DNA of 24,677 nt from positions 1-24,677 of the forward strand of contig CAXTPP010000050.1 of the NCBI GenBank assembly GCA_964246185.1, in the 5' to 3' direction. This stretch comes from LMUY01 sp964246185. Lineage in GTDB: Bacteria; Pseudomonadota; Alphaproteobacteria; Acetobacterales; Acetobacteraceae. Position 1 is the first letter of the stretch. Every line of letters starts with the position of its first letter. The notes beneath the pieces were generated by a model. The model saw only the letters and a list, made by a program, of their open reading frames with translations, made no database searches and was not told the origin of the DNA. The translations under genes were made by a program, and so were the position numbers. Positions 18,693 to 24,581 of this stretch are shown one piece after another.

Positions 18693-19281
18693 CCAGTTCC
18701 TTGAGGCTGTCGCGGATCACGGCGTCCAGCCCGGCGTCCTCGCCCAGCCGATCGCGCACGCGCAGGACGATGGCATGCGCTTCCATGCGGCGATAACCCA
18801 GGTTGGCCAGCGCGGACAGGGCGTCGGCCTCCACGCCGGCCGGGGCTGCCATGGCCGACATCATCGTGCCGGTGGGCATCATGCCGACCTTAGTGGCCAG
18901 CTCGGACAGCAGCCGCACCGCGAGCTTCGCGCCGACGCCGGAGGCCCGGGTCAGGCTGGCACGGTCCCCGGCGGCGACGGAAGCCACCAGGTCGCGCGGG
19001 GAGAGCGCCGACAACAGGTTCAGCGCCACCTTCGCGCCGACGCCCTGCACAGTGAGCAGCAGGCGGAACCAGTCCCGCTCCGCCGCCTCCGCGAAGCCGT
19101 ACAGGGTGATGGCGTCCTCCCGCACTTGGGTCTCCACCAGCACGCGGGCGATGGCCGGCGGCGTCGGCAGGGCGGCGAGGGTGCGGGACGAGGCGTGGAT
19201 CAGGTAGCCGACGCCGGACACGTCGATGACGCACCGCCCGTCCTCCAGGCCTGACACCTGGCCGGTAAGCTGGGCGATCAT
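18679..19281 (-). CDS. ruvA: Holliday junction branch migration protein RuvA
   Basis: A 200-residue DNA-binding subunit that tetramerises on four-way junctions and loads the RuvB motor. Domain I (1 to about 62) is an OB fold (MIAQLTGQVSGLEDGRCVIDVSGVGY). Domain II (about 64-140) has two helix-hairpin-helix motifs, TVQGVGAKVALNLLSAL and ASGVGAKLAVRLLSELATK. Domain III (about 150-200) is the RuvB-contacting helix bundle (DALSALANLGYRRMEAHAIVLRV). The ATG at 19281 lies 13 bases after ruvC. The stop codon is the TAA of a tandem repeat unit. ruvB does not follow, contrary to the common ruvC-ruvA-ruvB order. Confidence 0.96.
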   Translation of the reverse strand: MIAQLTGQVSGLEDGRCVIDVSGVGYLIHASSRTLAALPTPPAIARVLVETQVREDAITLYGFAEAAERDWFRLLLTVQGVGAKVALNLLSALSPRDLVASVAAGDRASLTRASGVGAKLAVRLLSELATKVGMMPTGTMMSAMAAPAGVEADALSALANLGYRRMEAHAIVLRVRDRLGEDAGLDAVIRDSLKELARSA

Positions 19282-19294
19282 CCGGCGGAGGGGA

Positions 19295-19801
19295 TCACGC
19301 CATCACCGTCCCGCTCGCCACGCGCAGGCGGCTTGACCGGTGGTGGGCATGGCAGATCGCCACCGCCAGCGCGTCCGAGGCATCCGCCCGGCGCAGCGTG
19401 GCGCCGGGCAGCAGGCGGCGCACCATCATGGCGACCTGGTCCTTGCTCGCACCCCCGGTGCCGACGACCGCCTGCTTGACGGCCATGGCGCCGTACTCAA
19501 GCACGGGGATGCCCACCAGCGCCGGCGCCAACAACGCCACGCCGCGGGCATAGCCCAGCTTCAGCGTCGCCGCGCCGTTGCGGTTGACGTAGGTTTCCTC
19601 CACCGCGGCCTCGTGCGGACGGTGCAGCAGGAACAGCGCCGTCAGTGCGTCGTGGATGCACTTCAGCCGGTCCGGCACCTTGGCGTCCCCGTCGGTCGCG
19701 ATCACGCCGTCAGCCAGGTGGCACAGGCGGTTGCCGTCCACCGCGATCACGCCCCAGCCGGTGAAGCGCAGCCCCGGGTCGATGCCCACGAGGCGGATCA
19801 C
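19295..19801 (-). CDS. ruvC: Holliday junction resolvase RuvC
   Basis: A 168-residue endonuclease that cuts Holliday junctions symmetrically in late recombination. The four acidic catalytic residues can be placed: Asp8 (GIDPGLRFTGWG), Glu68 (AAVEETYVNRN), Asp140 and Asp143 (ADASDALAVAICHAH). The start is GTG at 19801, overlapping the yebC stop as GTGA, so translation is likely coupled to yebC. It is followed 13 bases later by ruvA. The length and the LKLGYARG helix are normal for the family. Confidence 0.96.
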   Translation of the reverse strand: MIRLVGIDPGLRFTGWGVIAVDGNRLCHLADGVIATDGDAKVPDRLKCIHDALTALFLLHRPHEAAVEETYVNRNGAATLKLGYARGVALLAPALVGIPVLEYGAMAVKQAVVGTGGASKDQVAMMVRRLLPGATLRRADASDALAVAICHAHHRSSRLRVASGTVMA

Positions 19802-20550
19802 GCGGCGAGCTTCTCCATCACGCCGTCCGGGATTTCGGCGTTGGAATAGACTGCCTGCACGTCGTCGTTATCCTCCAGCGCGTCCAGCAGCCGCATCAGG
19901 GCCGCCGCCCGCTCGGCATCGTCCAGGGTCACGCTCACGCTCGGCCGCCAGTCGAACTTGGCCGAGTCGGGAGTGCCGAAGCGTGCCTCCAGCGCATCCC
20001 GCACGGCAAACAGCACCTCGGTGGCGCAGGTGACCTCGTGGCTGTCCTCGCCACTCTCCACGTCGTCCGCCCCCGCCTCGATGGCGCCTTCCAGCATGGC
20101 GTCCGCGCTGGCGGCGGCCGGCCTGTACTGGATGACGCCCACCCGGCTGAACTGGAACGCCACGGAATTGCTCTCGCCGAGCACGCCGCCGTTCTTGTTG
20201 AACGCGCTGCGTAGGTCGGAGGCCGTGCGGTTGCGGTTGTCCGTCAGTGCCTCCACGATCACCGCCACGCCGGCCGGGCCGTAGCCCTCGTAGCGCACCT
20301 CCACGTAGTCGTTGCCGGTCCCGGCCTCCGACGCTTTGCGAATGGCGCGGTCGATCGTGTCCTTCGGCATGTTCATCACCCGGGCGGCGACCACGGCGGC
20401 GCGCAGGCGAGGATTGACCGCCGGGTCAGGCAGGCCCTGCTTGGCGGAGACGGTGATCTCGCGGATGACCTTGGCAAACTGGCGCGCCTTGCGAGCGTCC
20501 TGCGCGCCTTTGCGGTGCATGATGTTTTTGGAATGGGAATGGCCCGCCAT
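19798..20550 (-). CDS. yebC: YebC/PmpR-TACO1 family protein
   Basis: A 250-residue protein of the YebC/TACO1 family. Members are described as DNA-binding regulators (PmpR) or as translation factors that help ribosomes through proline-rich stretches. The signature start MAGHSHSKNIMHRKGAQDAR is present, followed by the AGTGNDYVEVRYEGYGPAGVAVIVEALTDNRNRT region and FNKNGGVLGESNSVAF; the acidic C-terminal domain ends DALEDNDDVQAVYSNAEIPD. It lies ahead of ruvC in a layout common in Proteobacteria. The start ATG at 20550 is fixed by the conserved N-terminus. A 26-bp tandem array lies upstream. Confidence 0.95.
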   Translation of the reverse strand: MAGHSHSKNIMHRKGAQDARKARQFAKVIREITVSAKQGLPDPAVNPRLRAAVVAARVMNMPKDTIDRAIRKASEAGTGNDYVEVRYEGYGPAGVAVIVEALTDNRNRTASDLRSAFNKNGGVLGESNSVAFQFSRVGVIQYRPAAASADAMLEGAIEAGADDVESGEDSHEVTCATEVLFAVRDALEARFGTPDSAKFDWRPSVSVTLDDAERAAALMRLLDALEDNDDVQAVYSNAEIPDGVMEKLAA

Positions 20551-20625
20551 GGCCTGCTATCTCGTCTGCGGTTGCGTGAGACGGACCTTGTATCAGCGCC
20601 GGCCCGGCCGCGCCAAACCGCTCAA

Positions 20626-20751
20626 GCCAACTTGCGCGTCCGCGCGGTCATGCCAGCTCGCGCGTCCGCGCGGTCATGCCAGCTCGCGCGTCCGCGTGTT
20701 CATGCCAGCTCGCGCGTCCGCATGTTCATGCCAGCTCGCGCGTCCGCGCGG
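20626..20751. repeat. 26-bp tandem repeat array (about 4.8 copies)
   Basis: Units start at 20638, 20664, 20690, 20716 and 20742 (partial), with a degenerate part-unit before the first. The unit reads GTCCGCGCGG-TCATGCCAGC-TCGCGC; copies 3 and 4 differ at two or three positions in the middle. Units are contiguous with no spacers. The array fills most of the gap upstream of yebC and enters the last codons of the 81-residue membrane protein, supplying its stop codon. The 26-base unit is not a multiple of three, so copy changes there would alter the tail. Confidence 0.92.
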
Positions 20752-20971
20752 GCGCTCGCCACTGGTCGGTTGGGATCAGGCAGGTCGGCAGTGCGCCGTT
20801 GCCGCCACGCGACGGGTCCGGCGACGGGTTTGCCGGAGGGCGGCGCCAGTCCTCGTCGCCGCCACGGTTGCGGCGGATCGCCCGCCACTCTTGCAACGCC
20901 ACCAGCAGCAGCACGCCGAGGCTGAGCCCGCCGGACACCACCACCTGAACCGCCGACTGAGTCACCGTCAT
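20726..20971 (-). CDS. Small single-helix membrane protein of unknown function (81 aa)
   Basis: The frame starts at an ATG (20971) that overlaps the ymdB stop as ATGA and has GGGGGAG six bases upstream, both strong signs of real translation. The product has one hydrophobic helix at about 8-27 (VQVVVSGGLSLGVLLLVALQ), then a basic and polar tail (EWRAIRRNRGG, DWRRPPANPSPDPSRGG). The last residues, RTRELA, and the stop codon come from the 26-bp tandem repeat, so the C-terminus is probably not conserved. I do not recognise the family. Position suggests co-expression with ymdB and fau. A longer upstream in-frame reading lies inside ymdB and is unlikely. Confidence 0.6.
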   Translation of the reverse strand: MTVTQSAVQVVVSGGLSLGVLLLVALQEWRAIRRNRGGDEDWRRPPANPSPDPSRGGNGALPTCLIPTDQWRAPARTRELA

Positions 20972-21795
20972 CGCCCGCTCCCCCCTTCCGGCATCGCCTG
21001 CGACAGGCGGCCGCCACTTCGCACCGGTTCGGCCCGCAGCGCCAGGCCCGTCGCGTCGTCCGTCTCGACGAACAGGCCGCACACCGTGGCCGGGCCTTCG
21101 GCAGGCGCCAGCCGCTCGCCAGGCACCTTACGCACGAAGCGGGCCGCGGACCCCTCTTTCGCCATGCCGATCACGCTGTCGTAATCGCCGCACATGCCGG
21201 CGTCGGACTGGAAGGCGGTGCCGCCCGCCAGCACCTGATGGTCCGCGGTCGGTACATGGGTATGGGTGCCGACCACCATGGACACCTGGCCGTCGAAGTG
21301 GTGCGCGAAGGCCAGCTTCTCGCTGGTGGCCTCGGCATGGAAGTCGATCATGACGGCGCTGACCGTGCCGCCCAGCCGGTAGCGGGACAGGATATCCGCC
21401 GTGCCGCGGAACGGGCAGTCCAGCGCGTCCATGAACAGCCGGCCCATCGCGTTCATCACCAGCGCGCGCCGCCCCCCGGGCACGTCCACCACCACCGAGC
21501 CAGCGCCCGGCGTGCCCGGCGGGAAGTTGAGTGGGCGCAGCAGGCGGGGCTGCTGGGCGATGTAGGGGATCACCTCCTTGCGGTCCCAGGCGTGGTTGCC
21601 GAGGGTGATCACGTCCGCCCCGGCGGCGAACAGCGCCGCCGCCATGTCCGGCGCCAGGCCGAAGCCGTGGCTGGCGTTCTCCGCGTTGACCACGGCCAGG
21701 TCGATGCGCAGGCGCTGGCGCAGGCCGGGCAGGGCCGCCGCCGCGCCTTCCCGCCCGCTGCGGCCCACGGTGTCGCCCAGGAACAGGATGCGCAT
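20968..21795 (-). CDS. ymdB: YmdB-family metallophosphoesterase (TIGR00282 type)
   Basis: A 275-residue dinuclear metal phosphoesterase. Motifs in order are GDTVGRSGR (metal-binding Asp8), VVNAENASHGFGL, LGNHAWDRKEV, IDFHAEATSEKLAFAHHFDG and GTHTHVPTADHQVL, all complete. Members from Bacillus and Deinococcus hydrolyse 2',3'-cyclic nucleotides or cyclic AMP and affect biofilm or RNA turnover; the role in alphaproteobacteria is not established. It starts one base after the fau stop codon and its own stop overlaps the next small gene, so the three appear translationally linked. Start ATG 21795. Confidence 0.92.
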   Translation of the reverse strand: MRILFLGDTVGRSGREGAAAALPGLRQRLRIDLAVVNAENASHGFGLAPDMAAALFAAGADVITLGNHAWDRKEVIPYIAQQPRLLRPLNFPPGTPGAGSVVVDVPGGRRALVMNAMGRLFMDALDCPFRGTADILSRYRLGGTVSAVMIDFHAEATSEKLAFAHHFDGQVSMVVGTHTHVPTADHQVLAGGTAFQSDAGMCGDYDSVIGMAKEGSAARFVRKVPGERLAPAEGPATVCGLFVETDDATGLALRAEPVRSGGRLSQAMPEGGSGR

Positions 21796-21796
21796 G

Positions 21797-22345
21797 TCAG
21801 GCCTTGCTGGTGTGGAGGACGCCGCGCTCGGTGGCGATGACGGCCAGCCGCACGTCGGTCGGCCCGGCGGGAACGCAAGCCGCCTGCTGGGCGGCGAAGG
21901 CGCAGCCGATGGCCAGCGCGCCGGGCATCGCGGCCAGGGTGCGGTCGTAGTAGCCGCCGCCGTAGCCGAGCCGGTTGCCGGCCGCGTCGAACGCGAGCAG
22001 CGGCGTCAGCACCACCTCGGGCGTCACGGCCGGCCCGGCGGGATGGGCGGTCCCGAAGCGGCCTGGCAGCAGCGGGTCGCCGGGCGACCAACGATGGAAG
22101 CTCAAGGGCTGGCCACGGGGCGGCGTGCAGGGCAGCGCCAAGGGCTGGCCGCGGCGGTGGAGCGCCAGCAGCAGCGGGCGCAGGTCGATCTCGCCCGGCA
22201 ACGGCCAGAAGCCGGCGACGACGCATCCGGGCGGGATGATCCCGGCCGCCAAAATATGAGTCGCCAAGGCAGGGCCGGCTGCGGAACCGCCTTGCTGCCG
22301 CGCGAGCATCGCCGCAGCGCGCGCCGCCTGCTTGCGGCCGTCCAA
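21797..22345 (-). CDS. fau: 5-formyltetrahydrofolate cyclo-ligase
   Basis: A 182-residue folate enzyme (also called YgfA or MTHFS) that uses ATP to turn 5-formyl-THF into 5,10-methenyl-THF, returning it to the one-carbon pool. Recognisable parts are KQAAR at the N-terminus, the VVAGFWPLPGEIDLRPLL segment, PLLAFDAAGNRLGYGGGYYDRTL (the ATP and folate site) and the C-terminal DVRLAVIATERGV. The start is probably TTG at 22345, because the conserved K..AR helix begins at once; an ATG at 22309 would remove it. No ATG exists upstream in frame. The gene directly follows 6S RNA, the classic ssrS-ygfA arrangement. Confidence 0.93.
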   Translation of the reverse strand: MDGRKQAARAAAMLARQQGGSAAGPALATHILAAGIIPPGCVVAGFWPLPGEIDLRPLLLALHRRGQPLALPCTPPRGQPLSFHRWSPGDPLLPGRFGTAHPAGPAVTPEVVLTPLLAFDAAGNRLGYGGGYYDRTLAAMPGALAIGCAFAAQQAACVPAGPTDVRLAVIATERGVLHTSKA

Positions 22346-22351
22346 ACCTGA

Positions 22352-22517
22352 GAGGGTGTGCGGAGCCGCCCTGGCCGTTGGAATATGTCATGCTCCCGAG
22401 CCTGCTTGTGCAGGTGGGAACCAGATACCATGACCAGGATCACGGCAGCGCCAGTCCCCGAGGAGAATGCTTATCGGCCCGAGGCATGAGCGACCTGACG
22501 AACCGGGCAGCCCCGCA
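22352..22517 (-). ncRNA. ssrS: 6S RNA
   Basis: About 166 bases between zapA and fau, the standard genomic site for 6S RNA. The ends pair as a long closing stem: GTGCGGGGCTGCCC at the 5' side with GGGCGGCTCCGCAC at the 3' side, 14 pairs counting two G-U. Inside are the CGGGCCGATAAGCA tract, resembling AGCCGATA of E. coli 6S, and CTCGGGAGCATGACA on the 3' side, leaving an open central bubble that mimics melted promoter DNA. 6S RNA sequesters sigma-70 holoenzyme in slow growth. A promoter at the right distance supports the 5' end; the 3' end is approximate. Confidence 0.85.
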
Positions 22518-22522
22518 CGCTC

Positions 22523-22551
22523 CATCTAGGGCTGATCGAGCCCCGCCGCAA
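22523..22551 (-). promoter_or_regulatory. Sigma-70 promoter of 6S RNA within the zapA 3' end
   Basis: On the minus strand TTGCGG (22546-22551), a 17-base spacer and TAGATG (22523-22528) form a good promoter. Start near 22516 coincides with the predicted 6S 5' end. The first three bases of the -10 box are the zapA stop codon TAG (22526-22528), so the two genes are tightly interlocked. Confidence 0.6.
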
Positions 22552-22885
22552 TGTCCTCCGCCTTGCGCGCCAGCCGGGCGATGCGCTTGACGGACTTCGC
22601 ATCGAGCGCCTCGGCCTCGGCGCCGGGTGCGACGCCCGCCCCGCCCGCTGCGCTGACCTGGCGGCGCAGGCCGGCCATCTCGGCCGCCAAGTCGTGCAGC
22701 TCGTCGGCCATCAGCAGGGCGGCCAGCACCAGCGCCCTGCCCTCCCCGGCCGCGCCGCCGATCGGCCGGTTGGCCTCGATGCGCGCCTCGACCTGGCGGG
22801 CCATCTCCTGGAGGTGGGTTTCCTGGCCGTTCTCGCAGGCCAGCGTGTAGGCGTAGCCGTTGATCCTGAGGGTCAGCTGCGCCAC
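22526..22885 (-). CDS. zapA: Cell division protein ZapA
   Basis: A 119-residue cytosolic FtsZ-associated protein that bundles FtsZ filaments at midcell. The N-terminal ZapA head (MAQLTLRINGYAYTLACENG, then QEMARQVEARIEANR) and the long C-terminal helical region (LVLAALLMADELHDLAAEMAGLRRQV) are both visible; the last 40 residues are Ala-rich and more divergent. The start is GTG at 22885 with GAGGG about eight bases upstream, four bases after the stop of the preceding 57-residue gene. The zapA-6S RNA-fau order is widely conserved. Confidence 0.92.
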   Translation of the reverse strand: MAQLTLRINGYAYTLACENGQETHLQEMARQVEARIEANRPIGGAAGEGRALVLAALLMADELHDLAAEMAGLRRQVSAAGGAGVAPGAEAEALDAKSVKRIARLARKAEDIAAGLDQP

Positions 22886-22889
22886 CGGC

Positions 22890-23063
22890 TCAGCCCTCGG
22901 CCGCGAGGGCGTCGCGCACCTGGTCGATCAGCCCGTCCAGGCGGCTGGCCAGGGCGGCCGTGTCGACCGGCGGCTTGGCGGCCGGGGCTTGCCTGGCGAT
23001 GCGGTCCAGGGCCGCTTCCAGCCGGGCCAGGCCGTCCGCCGCGTCCGTTTCCTCGCCTGCCAT
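22890..23063 (-). CDS. Small helical protein upstream of zapA (57 aa; DUF4164-like by position)
   Basis: An ATG at 23063 with GGGAG seven bases upstream opens a 57-residue frame ending four bases before zapA. The product starts MAGEETDAADGLARLEAALD and is acidic, Ala/Leu-rich and predicted helical, with heptad-like spacing (LARLEAALDRI, then LASRLDGLIDQVRDAL) broken by a proline-rich hinge at 26-34. Alphaproteobacteria often carry a short coiled-coil gene just before zapA; by position and style this is such a gene, but I cannot confirm the family. A link to Z-ring assembly is inference from the near-overlap with zapA. Confidence 0.7.
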   Translation of the reverse strand: MAGEETDAADGLARLEAALDRIARQAPAAKPPVDTAALASRLDGLIDQVRDALAAEG

Positions 23064-23123
23064 TGCAACGCTCCCAGACCCTTGCGTTTGACCATGAAGC
23101 CCCGGACCGCTTGAAGGTCAAGC

Positions 23124-23507
23124 ATGACGCTCCCTCCGGCCGTGGTGGTGCACGGCCTGCCGCACCTGCTGGCCGCCACCGCGCCGGGCCGCCCGGTGAC
23201 GCTGCTGTCCGGCGCCGGGGCCGCGATCTACGCCGGGTGCGGCTGGTGGCGGGCGCTGATGGCGCTGGGGCCGGCGGGCCATCCGGACGTGCTGGACTGC
23301 GCCGACGCGCCGGGGCGCGCCATGGAGGCGTTGCGGGCCGGGTGCCGCCTGCTGGTGCTGGACCCGACGACGCCGGCCTGGCCGCTGGTGGCCTCGCGCG
23401 CGGCGGCGGTCGGGGCGCGGCTGCTGGCGGAGCGGCCGGCGGCGCTGGATTTGGCGCGGCGCGGGGCGGAGCGGCGGCTGGTGGCTTGGCTTGACGGCAG
23501 CGGGTGA
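23124..23507 (+). CDS. Uncharacterised protein (127 aa)
   Basis: The ATG at 23124 opens a 127-residue frame divergent from the zapA cluster, 60 bases away. The product is Ala/Leu/Arg-rich with alternating short strands and helices (PVTLLSGAGAAIYAGCGWW, CRLLVLDPTTPAWPLVASRAAA, LVAWLDGSG), no signal peptide and no strong transmembrane helix. The pattern suggests a small Rossmann-like fold. I do not recognise the family. Third-position GC bias matches the neighbouring genes, which supports it being real; ribosome site GAAGG lies about seven bases upstream. Confidence 0.6.
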   Translation: MTLPPAVVVHGLPHLLAATAPGRPVTLLSGAGAAIYAGCGWWRALMALGPAGHPDVLDCADAPGRAMEALRAGCRLLVLDPTTPAWPLVASRAAAVGARLLAERPAALDLARRGAERRLVAWLDGSG

Positions 23508-23512
23508 GCTCG

Positions 23513-23587
23513 AGCCTCCGGTATCGCCCAGGTCGGCCGACAGGATCGGGGGTCGCTGGTCCCGGTCACTCAACCGAGCCGGAGGCT
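23513..23587. other. Inverted repeat between convergent genes
   Basis: AGCCTCCGG (23513-23521) and CCGGAGGCT (23579-23587) are exact reverse complements 57 bases apart, in the 121-base gap between the 127-residue gene and the frameshifted gene. They could close a large RNA structure or mark the ends of a small inserted element. No T-tract accompanies either arm. I see no gene in this gap. Confidence 0.4.
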
Positions 23588-23628
23588 TCTGGGAGCGTTT
23601 TCAGCGCCCCCTTGCCTCGACGCGGCGC

Positions 23629-24401
23629 TCAGCTTTCCGATTGGGGGAGAGGATGAACGGGGAACGTCGGGAAGATGACGGGATCACCGCCAGCGCGCCG
23701 CGACCGGGGCAGCCAGAGCGACAAGTTCAGGCTTGTCCTGTCGAACAGCGGGCGAATGGCGATCTGGCCAAGGAAGCGGCTTGCAAGCGACTCCGCATGT
23801 TCCAGGGCAGCCAAGGATCGGGAGGCTTGTTCCGCTTCATTGCTGCCCGGCAATTGCGTCGCCACCGTCAGAAGGCCGACCTGCCGTTCATCCGGCGGTG
23901 AAGCAGCCAGATGCTGGCAAGACCCGCTTGTTGAGCTGCGTCGCGGATGGCCGGCCACGCCGCTTCCAGAACCGTCATGGCCGATTCCGCCGCATAGGCG
24001 AAACGTTCACAGCGGCTCACGTAGTGCGTGGCCAAAGGCGTGAAGTCGTGGGCGCCGACGACGTGCCAGGCGCGCTTGTCGATGTTGCTGAAGAAAGGAC
24101 GGTCCCAGAACTTCGTGCCGGGCTCAAACTCCAGTTCCTCGGACGTGAACCTCATGTAGTCTTGAACGTCGTCCCACGTCTCGAACAGGTAGCGGCCGCC
24201 GATCTGGTGGGCGCCGGTCGCAGGGTCGAAGCGCAGGGGAAAGTACTTGCTGCGCATGCCGTGACGGACATCCATGCGGCGGCGATCAGCATCGACCTTG
24301 GAGACAAGGCGAGGAAGAGGGATGTCCGCGGCGACGTCGAAGTCGGCGATGAACGCCGCCTGACATGCGATCGGACCGGTTTCGTAGCCTGCTACACTCA
24401 T
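23629..24401 (-). pseudogene. Uncharacterised protein gene broken by a frameshift
   Basis: From ATG 24401 (AGGAAG just upstream) the first frame encodes 177 residues to a stop at 23868: MSVAGYETGPIACQAAFIAD, then GGRYLFETWDDVQDYMRF, VVGAHDFTPLATHYVSRCER and AAWPAIRDAAQQAGLASIWLL. Near 23893-23910 the coherent sequence moves to a second frame (ASPPDERQVGLLTVATQLPG, LAALEHAESLASRFLGQIAI), which runs to 23629. The change equals the loss of one base (or a -1 shift). The rejoined product would be about 255 residues. I do not recognise the family; no signal peptide or membrane helix is seen. Sequencing error, true pseudogene or frameshifting cannot be separated here. Divergent from a LysR regulator that may control it. 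Confidence 0.6.
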
Positions 24402-24489
24402 GGCGCTTCCTCGTCAGTCTGTTCGCGAAAGCCGGTGCCGGCCGACCCCATGCATCATGGAGGGCTGCATCGGCCGTCGCTTCGCATCC

Positions 24490-24554
24490 GGGGAACCTGG
24501 CTCTGTAGTCCCCAATTGCCGCTATAAGCTGGTTCGCGGGGAAAAGGCTTCCCC
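24490..24554. promoter_or_regulatory. Cluster of GGGGA/TCCCC half-sites in the divergent lysR intergenic region
   Basis: Two inverted repeats share one half-site: GGGGA (24490-24494) with TCCCC (24509-24513), and GGGGAA (24538-24543) with TTCCCC (24549-24554). They lie in the 180-base gap between the frameshifted gene and the LysR gene, where LysR-type regulators normally bind. A TATAAG (24523-24528) between the pairs could be a -10 box. The function is inferred from placement only. Confidence 0.35.
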
Positions 24555-24581
24555 ACAGCAGGGCCGGCGGGGAGGTAGTGC

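Noticed and set aside
20626..20751. CRISPR array
   Set aside because: The 26-bp units are directly contiguous with no spacers and there are no cas genes; it is a simple tandem repeat.
20312..21184. Plus-strand open frame across yebC and ymdB
   Set aside because: It is antisense to two well-supported genes and crosses a tandem repeat; Arg/Pro/Ser-rich with no motif.
23491..23901. Plus-strand frame over the end of the frameshifted gene
   Set aside because: The composition is unlike the neighbouring genes, it overlaps the minus-strand frame that continues a coherent protein, and no ribosome site or motif supports it.
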